A DNA stretch of 39,683 bases from contig DATNMW010000059.1 of NCBI GenBank assembly GCA_035602155.1, forward strand, positions 1-39,683, in the 5' to 3' direction. The notes below the pieces were generated by a model. That model made no database searches. It had not been told where the DNA came from and saw nothing but the letters and a program-made list of their open reading frames with translations. Each line of letters opens with the position of its first letter. The stretch's first letter is position 1. Made by a program: the position numbers and the translations under genes. Shown one piece after another: positions 1 to 5,785 of this stretch. The stretch is from Bog-159 sp035602155 (GTDB taxonomy: Bacteria > Acidobacteriota > Terriglobia > Bryobacterales > Bryobacteraceae).

Positions 1-982
1 CGACGCTAAACCGGTTGAAATCTCCAGGGATGGAGTGCTTCAAACAACTCGCGGCTACCGCGAATTCGAGCGCCTCCCGGGGATCTTCGAGCGCCTGCAG
101 CCCGTAAATCAACCCGCCCGCGAACGCGTCGCCGCCGCCCACACGGTCCACGATGTGGGTGATCTCGTAGTGCCGGCTGACCAGGAATGTCCGGCCGTCG
201 TTGAGGCAAGCCGACCACCCGTTGTGGGAAGCACTGTGGGATTCCCGCAAGGTCACAGCGATAGTTTTCAGGTTGGGAAACTCCGCCAGCACCTGGCCGG
301 TAAGCGCGGCATAGTGCGCCGGGTCCAGCTTACCCGCGCGTACATCCACCGGGGCGGCGATACCCAGCGCCATCTGGCAATCTTCCTCGTTGGCGATAAC
401 CACGTCCACCAAGCCTACCAACTCGCGCATCACTTCGCTGGCCGGCTTTCCCCACTTCCACAGGTTCTTGCGGTAATTGAGGTCGCAGGAAACGGTGAGA
501 CCGTGTTGGCGCGCCGCGCGCACAGCCTCCAGCGCGAGGTCCGCGGCGGTCGCGCTGATAGCCGGCGTAATGCCCGTGACATGAAACCAGCCGGCGCCAT
601 CGAATGCCGCCTCCCAATCGATATCGCCCGGCTTGGCCAGCGCCACGGAGCTGTAATCGCGGTCGTAGACCACCTTGGAAGCCCGCTGATTGGCGCCGGT
701 CTCCACGTAGTAAACGGGCATGCGGCCGGGCGCGCGCACAATCCGGGACGTATCCACGCCGCAGCGCCGCAGTTCACCGATTACCGCGTCGGCGATGGGA
801 TGGTTGGGCGGCAACAGCGTCACATAACGCGCGGGCAATCCGAAGGTGGCCAGCGCCACCGCCACATTGGCCTCGCCGCCGCCAAAGGTCGCCACGAATT
901 GCGGCGACTGCAGCAGGCGCTCGAATCCGGGCGGCGCCAGGCGCAGCATGATTTCACCGAACGCGACCGTCGTCTTGAACAT
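1..982 (-). CDS. kdgK: 2-keto-3-deoxygluconate kinase (PfkB family), 3' partial
   Basis: Sugar kinase of the PfkB/ribokinase family, most like 2-dehydro-3-deoxygluconokinase, which makes KDPG from KDG and ATP in the cytoplasm. The frame opens at the ATG at 982 (MFKTTVAFGEIMLRLAPPG) and stays open to the left edge, so the C-terminus lies outside the window. Visible family features are the N-terminal GEIMLRL segment, FGGGEANVA near residue 35, and the C-terminal signature DRVGGGDAF, whose last Asp is the expected catalytic base. The start lies 19 bases after the stop of the RidA-like gene, so the two are probably co-transcribed. A KDPG aldolase gene at 8954-9631 could supply the next step. KdgK rather than fructokinase is inferred from overall resemblance. 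Confidence 0.88.
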   Translation of the reverse strand, partial: MFKTTVAFGEIMLRLAPPGFERLLQSPQFVATFGGGEANVAVALATFGLPARYVTLLPPNHPIADAVIGELRRCGVDTSRIVRAPGRMPVYYVETGANQRASKVVYDRDYSSVALAKPGDIDWEAAFDGAGWFHVTGITPAISATAADLALEAVRAARQHGLTVSCDLNYRKNLWKWGKPASEVMRELVGLVDVVIANEEDCQMALGIAAPVDVRAGKLDPAHYAALTGQVLAEFPNLKTIAVTLRESHSASHNGWSACLNDGRTFLVSRHYEITHIVDRVGGGDAFAGGLIYGLQALEDPREALEFAVAASCLKHSIPGDFNRFSV

Positions 983-1001
983 TGGTTTTGGAGATGACAC
1001 C

Positions 1002-2105
1002 CTACTCTTTCACCGCCACGACATCCACCGCGAATCCGGCGTCCATCGAAGGCAGCCCCTGAAAAGGCAGCATGGTCCCCGCGGGCGGCCGCGCTTCGTC
1101 GTAGAACTCTCCGCGAATCTTGCGCACCTGCTCCGATATCCTGGGCGTAAGCGGATACATGCTGGTGAAGGCCGCTTCCCGCAGCGAGCCGCCCTCCTGC
1201 GACAGGGATTTCTGCAGACGCTCGAAGGCCAGCCGCGCGTCCGCGTCCTGGAATCCGAAAGCCTCCTGGCTGCCGGTCAGAATGACCTTTGGCGCGCCGA
1301 TCAGGGCAATCTGGGAGAGCTGGGGGGATTGCGCCAGTCCCTCCGGATTCAACATGTGAATGGCAGTGCCCGTATTCCAACGCAGCCGGGTAACTGCCTC
1401 GCACTCGGCCACCGCGCGCGCCGGCGCCCGCTGCACCTGCACGAAATTCAATGCCGCGCCGGAGTAAGTGGACTCCACCAGGCGGAGCACCTCCGGATAC
1501 TGGTCGAGCGAGCTCAGAAAACAGGTGACCCGCGCTACATCGCCGGGCTCGGAGCCCGCCGCCTTCACGGCCGTCGCCAGACGGGTCAGCGATTGCCGGA
1601 CCAACGGCAACACGGGATCGAGCGGCTCGCCGGAGGACACCCCTTGCCCCGAGATGTACACCAACCCATACCGATTCACGTCCTTCTTCGCCACGCTGGT
1701 GGCTTCTACGACCACCTGCGCCGCTTCGAGCGGCAAAGCGCCCACCTGAACCACGCTCAGCACCGGCAGAGCCATGCGATGCTCGGTGAAGGTTTCGCTG
1801 ACCAGCTCGCGCACCCGCCGCAGATCCCCGCTGCCGGCCACGAACGCGCGCACTTTCACGACGGCCGCCCCACTGGTCGAACGCAGCAGCCACTTCAGCG
1901 CATCGCGCGTCTGTTGCGAAAGGAGCCCTTTGGCGGACAGCGGCGTAACGTGAAATACCAAGCGGCGGGTTTCCACGGTAAGGGCGCTGGGAGGGTCTTT
2001 AGGAAGCTGCAGGACCTGCGTCTCTTCCTCTTTTTTCTTCTTGCCCCAGGATGAGAGCGTTACCGCCAGCGCGCCCGCGAGCGCCAGCAGCCAGATCCTT
2101 CGCAT
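1002..2105 (-). CDS. Secreted protein with three RidA/YjgF-like domains
   Basis: A 367-residue protein with an N-terminal signal-like segment (MRRIWLLALAGALAVTLSS), so probably exported. The rest reads as three consecutive RidA-fold units, at about residues 32-140, 141-243 and 244-367. The second is closest to canonical: YISGQG strand, a VTCFLSS segment and PARAVAE, which matches the PAR motif whose Arg is essential in enamine/imine deaminases. The first and third lack that Arg (MALPV and PPAGT at the equivalent places), so at most one site is likely active. Ordinary RidA is a cytoplasmic trimer of single 130-residue chains; this resembles a covalently joined trimer in the periplasm. It lies directly upstream of the sugar kinase. 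The substrate is unknown. Confidence 0.72.
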   Translation of the reverse strand: MRRIWLLALAGALAVTLSSWGKKKKEEETQVLQLPKDPPSALTVETRRLVFHVTPLSAKGLLSQQTRDALKWLLRSTSGAAVVKVRAFVAGSGDLRRVRELVSETFTEHRMALPVLSVVQVGALPLEAAQVVVEATSVAKKDVNRYGLVYISGQGVSSGEPLDPVLPLVRQSLTRLATAVKAAGSEPGDVARVTCFLSSLDQYPEVLRLVESTYSGAALNFVQVQRAPARAVAECEAVTRLRWNTGTAIHMLNPEGLAQSPQLSQIALIGAPKVILTGSQEAFGFQDADARLAFERLQKSLSQEGGSLREAAFTSMYPLTPRISEQVRKIRGEFYDEARPPAGTMLPFQGLPSMDAGFAVDVVAVKE

Positions 2106-2162
2106 CGCACCGACGATTGTATCACCCGGTTCCGGGGATTTCGCGGAGTGGCGGTGGAAGCT

Positions 2163-2384
2163 CTAGCTGGCGGCCGAAGCCGCGGCCCTAGTCAGGGTGC
2201 TGTTGGTGGTGCTCCAGATCTTGCTGACGTTGGTGCCGGCCGTGGTGAACAAGGCGGCGGACGACAAGGCTACAAACGCCAACAACAACGTATATTCGAT
2301 AAGATCCTGGCCGTCTTCGTCCTTCCAGAGCCCGCCTATCGAACGAACCAGGAGTTCCGTTTGGTTATAAAGTAATTTCGTCAT
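2163..2384 (-). CDS. Flp/Fap-type IVb pilin
   Basis: A 73-residue prepilin-like protein. A short N-terminal region ends in DEDGQDLIEYTLLLAFVALS, the Flp pilin pattern: acidic and Gly residues, conserved Glu and Tyr, then one hydrophobic helix that packs in the filament core. The C-terminus is short and Ala/Ser/Thr rich. Flp pilins are matured by TadV-type peptidases and assembled by Tad machinery at the inner membrane. No tad or cpa gene is visible here, so this is an orphan pilin locus or the assembly genes lie elsewhere. The start at 2384 gives a leader of about 20 residues, normal for the family. Confidence 0.85.
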   Translation of the reverse strand: MTKLLYNQTELLVRSIGGLWKDEDGQDLIEYTLLLAFVALSSAALFTTAGTNVSKIWSTTNSTLTRAAASAAS

Positions 2385-2765
2385 ACAGAACTAGCTTAAG
2401 GCCTCCATTCCAGACTCACAACCTCACAATTAGTGTAGTACGGCCTAGAGGTTTTGTAAGTACTAACCAAAGTGCTACAGTTTGTTCCGTAAGCGAGGCG
2501 GCCTACGTGCGTGGGTGTCGACGAATTTGTTGCCCTTGACGGCATACGACCTGACGCTCTTGCTGCCGGCTCCGATTGCCGCTGGGGGCATCGGCTACGT
2601 GAGTATCCCTATGCCAACAAGCGGCCGCGGCCCTGGGGACCGAAGTGGGAAAGAGGACTTCGGGTTCGCCGCCGCCAAGCAACAGGGAATACAAACTCAC
2701 GCCATCGGGTGAGTTCGCCAAGGCTGCCATGACGGCAAAATGACGCAGGAGAGGCCGGGAGGCCG
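2385..2765. other. Gap between pilin and oxidoreductase genes
   Basis: About 380 bases without a convincing gene. Both strands carry short open frames (for example 2482-2712 plus), but none has a recognisable domain or a strong ribosome site. The part next to 2385-2480 is AT-richer and probably holds the pilin promoter; I could not pick -35 and -10 boxes with confidence. Confidence 0.4.
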
Positions 2766-3923
2766 CTACGGCGCCGCTGGCACGTCCATCCAGGAGCGCG
2801 CGGCGGCGCTCGACAGTTCGGCGTCGAGGATCTGCAATTGCCGCAGGCCGTCCACGAATTGCGGATACTCGACGGGCGTGGATGGATCTTCCACCGAGTG
2901 ATAAAAACGCCGGAATACCTGCTTGAAGGTGTCGTCGTAGCCCTCGCTGTGGCCGCCCGGCAGATCGGCGTAGGGACGCGCAGCGGGCAGCAACAACGAG
3001 GGATCCTTGACGATAATCTGATTGGGCGTGTTGCGGTGGCCGATCCACAACTCGTCGGGCCGCTCCTGGTTCCACGCCACCGACGCCTTGCTGCCATAGA
3101 CCTCAATGCTCAGACCATTCTTGCGCCCGGCGTTGACCTGGCTGGCGGTGAAAGCGCCGCGGGTGCGATCGCCCATGCGGAACAGCACCGCGCCGAAATC
3201 CTCGGTGTCGATGGGCACTTCCTCATAGTCTTCCGGGCTCAGGGTCTTGCCGGCAAAAGTCTCGATGGATTTCTTGGGCCGCTTGCGGGTTTTATGGAAG
3301 GTTTGCAGATCGGCGCACACCGACGTGATGCGCTGTCCGGTGACGTGTTCGGCCATGTCGCACCAGTGTGAACCGATATCGGCCATGCAGCGCGACGGGC
3401 CGTTGCGCTGAGATTCGATGCGCCAGTTATAATCCGTGTCGTAGAGCAGCCAATCCTGCGAATAGGTGCCTTGCAGCACCAGGATCTCGCCCAGTTCGCC
3501 CGCCTCGCGCATGCGGCGCATCTGCTGCACCATAGGGTAGAAGCGCAGGTTGTGAAACGTGCAATTGCGCAGGTTCTTCTCCTGGGCCAGGGCGACAAGC
3601 TTGCGCGCGTTCTCCACCGAAGTGGACAGCGGCTTCTCGCAGATCACATGCTTGCCGGCGTTCAGCGCGTCGGTGACCATGGGGAAGTGCAGCGCGTTGG
3701 GCGTGCACACGTGGACCACATCCACCTCAGGATCGTCCAGAATCTGGTGGTAGTCGCTGGCGGTCTTTTCGACGTGGAACTCTTCGCCCAGACGGCGGGC
3801 TTTCTCCTTCTGGCTCTCGCCGATCGCGTATACCTGGACGAAGCCCAAGCGGCGAATGCCTTCCAGGTGCACGCGGCCCACGAAGCCCGTGCCGAAAACC
3901 GCTGCCTTCAAACGATGGATCAT
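2766..3923 (-). CDS. Gfo/Idh/MocA family oxidoreductase
   Basis: A 385-residue NAD(P)-dependent dehydrogenase of the Gfo/Idh/MocA family, which oxidises or reduces sugars, inositols and their derivatives. The N-terminal Rossmann motif is FGTGFVG within the first 15 residues. The family EKP motif appears as VICEKPLSTS, providing the catalytic Lys. DIGSHWCDMAEHVTG matches the active-site helix with the conserved Asp and His. The ATG at 3923 is preferred over a longer frame starting at 3995. It has a purine-rich ribosome site (AAAAGAGG) just upstream, and the longer frame reads through a palindromic repeat at 3974-3990. The gene stands alone; its substrate cannot be read from context. Confidence 0.9.
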   Translation of the reverse strand: MIHRLKAAVFGTGFVGRVHLEGIRRLGFVQVYAIGESQKEKARRLGEEFHVEKTASDYHQILDDPEVDVVHVCTPNALHFPMVTDALNAGKHVICEKPLSTSVENARKLVALAQEKNLRNCTFHNLRFYPMVQQMRRMREAGELGEILVLQGTYSQDWLLYDTDYNWRIESQRNGPSRCMADIGSHWCDMAEHVTGQRITSVCADLQTFHKTRKRPKKSIETFAGKTLSPEDYEEVPIDTEDFGAVLFRMGDRTRGAFTASQVNAGRKNGLSIEVYGSKASVAWNQERPDELWIGHRNTPNQIIVKDPSLLLPAARPYADLPGGHSEGYDDTFKQVFRRFYHSVEDPSTPVEYPQFVDGLRQLQILDAELSSAAARSWMDVPAAP

Positions 3924-3973
3924 GATTGCCTCTTTTTGGAAGTGACGGTGGCAGGCCGATGCACAATCGGCCC

Positions 3974-3990
3974 GCAGGTTGCCAACCTGC
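3974..3990. repeat. Perfect palindrome GCAGGTTGCCAACCTGC
   Basis: An 8-base stem around a central C, 51 bases upstream of the oxidoreductase ATG and so in its probable 5' leader. It is flanked by CCC and CCCCAC. It has the look of a dispersed repeat: read as protein it gives the low-complexity string VGNL/GWQPAG. Only one copy was found in this window. Confidence 0.6.
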
Positions 3991-4035
3991 CCCACAGGCT
4001 AATTTAACGCAATTGCTGATAGAGTGGTATGCAAG

Positions 4036-4311
4036 ATGGTGGTCCGCATCCGCTTTGGAAAAGGTTCGAAAGTGGAGCGCAAGCGGCGTAAGAACCGGCG
4101 GGTGGCGATGGCGTTCGCCACATTCCTGACACCCGCGGCGGTGATGGCTGGGGCGTTGGGCATCTGGCGCCTGGCGGAAGACCCGCACTGGGCCAGCGAC
4201 TTCGCCATCCGCAATGGACTATTTTCGCACTGGCAGGTGTGGTTCGCCTTCGCGGCCGTGCTGCAGACCGGCTCATACCTGTTGAACCGCTACGGCCGGG
4301 CCGACGGTTAG
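4036..4311 (+). CDS. Small basic membrane protein, function unknown
   Basis: A short protein of about 91 residues, not assigned to a family. A Lys/Arg-rich N-terminus (VERKRRKNRRVA) is followed by a hydrophobic segment (FATFLTPAAVMAGALGIW) and a second, WQVWFAFAAVLQTGSYLL, ending near the C-terminus. Two transmembrane helices are likely. The start is uncertain: the ATG at 4036 is used here. An in-frame GTG at 4072, seven bases after AAAAGG, would give a 79-residue protein and has the better ribosome site. It is transcribed divergently from the oxidoreductase. The long open frame with membrane topology supports a real gene. Confidence 0.6.
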   Translation: MVVRIRFGKGSKVERKRRKNRRVAMAFATFLTPAAVMAGALGIWRLAEDPHWASDFAIRNGLFSHWQVWFAFAAVLQTGSYLLNRYGRADG

Positions 4312-4505
4312 CTATGGGCGATCCATGCGCACAACCCGCCGTTTGCAGTTCTGGCCCGCGAGTTGAACCGTGTCCGTCACCGGGAACCCGCCCGAGTCCC
4401 AAACCCGTCATTGCAAGTTCCCCAATTGCGAAGTCGATGCCGGCCGGAAGCGGGCTCGGCCCCGAGTTGTAGTGCATGCGCGGTCAGCTATGCGAAAATC
4501 AAGAA

Positions 4506-4715
4506 GTGGAAACGTATGCCGTTGTAATCCATGAAGACGCCGAGGGCGGTTTTTGGGCTGAGGTGCCCGCTCTCCCAGGTTGTTACTCGCAAGGAGAATC
4601 GATCGACGAACTGATGGCTAACGTTCGCGAGGCAATCACTGGGGTGCGGGAGGTAATGAAGGAGCGCGCCGCCAGCCCTGAGGCAAACATACAAATCCTG
4701 GACGTGGCTGTGTGA
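4506..4715 (+). CDS. hicB: HicB-family antitoxin
   Basis: About 69 residues of the HicB fold, the antitoxin that binds and blocks the HicA mRNA interferase and often represses its own operon. Visible features are the N-terminal strand YAVVIHEDAEGGFWAEVPAL, then PGCYSQGESIDELMANVREAI, the standard HicB core. The GTG at 4506 gives the usual family N-terminus; the frame is open from 4476 but the extra residues match nothing. No DNA-binding C-terminal domain is present, so it is the short type. The stop overlaps the GTG of hicA (GTGA), as expected of a translationally coupled hicBA pair. Confidence 0.9.
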   Translation: METYAVVIHEDAEGGFWAEVPALPGCYSQGESIDELMANVREAITGVREVMKERAASPEANIQILDVAV

Positions 4716-4909
4716 AACCGGTCGGCGGGCCGGAGATGTGACGTATGCTCGAGGCCAGGGGTTGGACGCTTCAGCGCATCAAGGGCAGCCATCGTATCTA
4801 TTCGAAACCGGGCGAGCACAAGATCATTTCCGTTCCGGTTCACGGAGATCGAGATCTCAAACCTGGCTTGGCAATTCGGATCGCCCGCGATGCCGGTATT
4901 GAGTTGTAG
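4712..4909 (+). pseudogene. hicA: HicA-family toxin interrupted by in-frame TGA
   Basis: HicA is a small mRNA interferase with a double-stranded RNA-binding-like fold. Reading from the GTG at 4712, which overlaps the hicB stop, gives VKPVGGPEM, then TGA at 4739-4741. The same frame continues as RMLEARGWTLQRIKGSHRIY, then KPGEHKIISVPVHGDRDLKPG, to TAG at 4907-4909. The catalytic-type His in GSHRIY and the rest of the fold are intact. Family members usually read xxCRxLExxGW here, so the TGA probably replaces a Cys codon (TGC/TGT to TGA). An ATG at 4745 could restart a 54-residue protein lacking the first strand and part of helix 1. Inactivated toxin is the simplest reading; restart or a sequence error are alternatives. 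Confidence 0.82.
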
Positions 4910-4925
4910 CCCCGCGGTATCGCCC

Positions 4926-4990
4926 CTACGCCGACTCCTCGAATTCCGCCTCGGGCGTGGGCAGTACGTCGTAATCGCCAGCCAAAAACG
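4926..4990 (-). pseudogene. 3'-end remnant of a second CusA/CzcA-type pump gene
   Basis: Minus-strand reading gives FLAGDYDVLPTPEAEFEESA and a stop at 4928-4926. This nearly duplicates the last residues of the intact pump downstream (VAGDQDVLPTPEAEFEESV). The DNA also matches, with mostly synonymous differences. Nothing resembling the rest of the 1047-residue protein precedes it: upstream of about 4990 the sequence changes abruptly. It is a divergent scrap of a paralogous efflux gene left by deletion or insertion. Confidence 0.75.
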
Positions 4991-5061
4991 CCGAGGCTCA
5001 GCACACCGGCTCGCCGCCACCAATGCGGTTGATCTCTCCTTTTCGCACCATCTTCATACTC

Positions 5062-5334
5062 CTAAGGAGGTCTGACACCTGGAAGGAGATCGGCAAGCCG
5101 ATTTGACTTGCCACGAAGGATCAGAATCGCGATGCTCCTGCCGGCAAGGTTCTGCTGGTATTCCAGGCCCTTATCCATAGTCACGAAGATCTCGAAGCCG
5201 GCCTTCTCCGCCAGGTCGAGTAAGATTCCGTTTTTCTTGCCGGCAAGCCCCGCTTCGGGTACGGTGTGGCACTCCTGATCCGGCAGGCTGTACTTGAGCT
5301 TCCGTGGGATGCATTCGTCGAGAAGAACTCTCAT
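5062..5334 (-). CDS. DUF5615 family PIN-like protein (putative toxin)
   Basis: A 90-residue protein with the DUF5615 pattern: MRVLLDECIPRKL at the N-terminus with the first acidic pair, and VTMDKGLEYQQNL with a second Asp in the middle. These are the places where PIN-fold RNases bind metal. Its ATG overlaps the stop of the upstream DUF433 gene (ATGA at 5331-5334), indicating coupled translation. Such DUF433/DUF5615 pairs are generally treated as toxin-antitoxin-like modules. Activity is inferred from family and context only. The region downstream contains a pump remnant and the hicBA locus. Confidence 0.82.
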   Translation of the reverse strand: MRVLLDECIPRKLKYSLPDQECHTVPEAGLAGKKNGILLDLAEKAGFEIFVTMDKGLEYQQNLAGRSIAILILRGKSNRLADLLPGVRPP

Positions 5335-5549
5335 CCAAGCTGGCCGACGAGTACAGACTTAGCAAGTTCCAACGCGGAAATCGCGGCTTCACTGGTTACC
5401 GTGGGGAAGTCGTCGATGAACTCGTCCAGGGTTTGCCCGCCCTCCAGATAGTCCAGTAACGCCTGAAAAGGAACACGCGTGCCGCGGAAGACTGGGGTTC
5501 CGCCGAGAACGTCGGGGTCCTTCACAATTACTTCGCAGCCAAGATTCAC
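5331..5549 (-). CDS. DUF433 domain protein (putative antitoxin)
   Basis: About 72 residues matching the DUF433 pattern: VIVKDPDVLGGTPVFRGTRV, then a helical segment with LLDYLEGGQTLDEFIDDFPTV, a small winged-helix-like antitoxin domain. The start is placed at the GTG at 5549, preceded by AGAGG at a good distance. The frame stays open to 5759, but the added residues are basic, unstructured and overlap another small gene. The stop overlaps the ATG of the DUF5615 gene by the ATGA arrangement. DUF433 proteins probably neutralise the partner and may bind the operon promoter; neither is shown here. Confidence 0.82.
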   Translation of the reverse strand: MNLGCEVIVKDPDVLGGTPVFRGTRVPFQALLDYLEGGQTLDEFIDDFPTVTSEAAISALELAKSVLVGQLG

Positions 5550-5614
5550 GTTGAATGCCTCTGGGCCTGTTGCCCTCAATACCAGTTTACTCTGACGCAA
5601 CCATCCGGCGGACG

Positions 5615-5719
5615 CTAGCGTTGCGTGCGCTCGCGGTGCTTCCAATTGTAAATACCCCAAGCCAGCGCGGCGATCAATCCCAGTACGATCAGAATTTCGG
5701 GAATATCCAAGGGACGCAT
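5615..5719 (-). CDS. 34-residue single-pass membrane protein
   Basis: A very short gene: MRPLDIPEI, a hydrophobic stretch LIVLGLIAALAWGIY, and a charged tail NWKHRERTQR before TAG at 5617-5615. A strong ribosome site (GGGAGG) lies six bases before the ATG at 5719. The layout is one transmembrane helix with a basic cytoplasmic end. The PEILIVLGL run resembles the start of TatA-type proteins, but there is no amphipathic helix, so I do not assign it. It lies between the pump gene stop (5786) and the DUF433 start, on the same strand as both, so it may be the last gene of the efflux operon. Confidence 0.6.
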   Translation of the reverse strand: MRPLDIPEILIVLGLIAALAWGIYNWKHRERTQR

Positions 5720-5785
5720 GGGCATCCTCCCGTTTCCGATTATACCGCCGCCGCGGCACAAAATCTATATTCAGGTCTTATTTAT

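Noticed and set aside
2482..2712. Short plus-strand frames in the pilin-oxidoreductase gap
   Set aside because: No ribosome site, no domain, and three overlapping frames compete. Not supported.
4741..4909. Selenocysteine reading of the hicA TGA
   Set aside because: HicA has no known selenoprotein members, no convincing hairpin follows, and a single base change from a Cys codon explains it.
5000..5055. Minus-strand 17-codon frame (MVRKGEINRIGGG) with AGGAG upstream
   Set aside because: Good ribosome site, but too short and ends before the pump remnant. It may be the start of a deleted gene; no family can be named.
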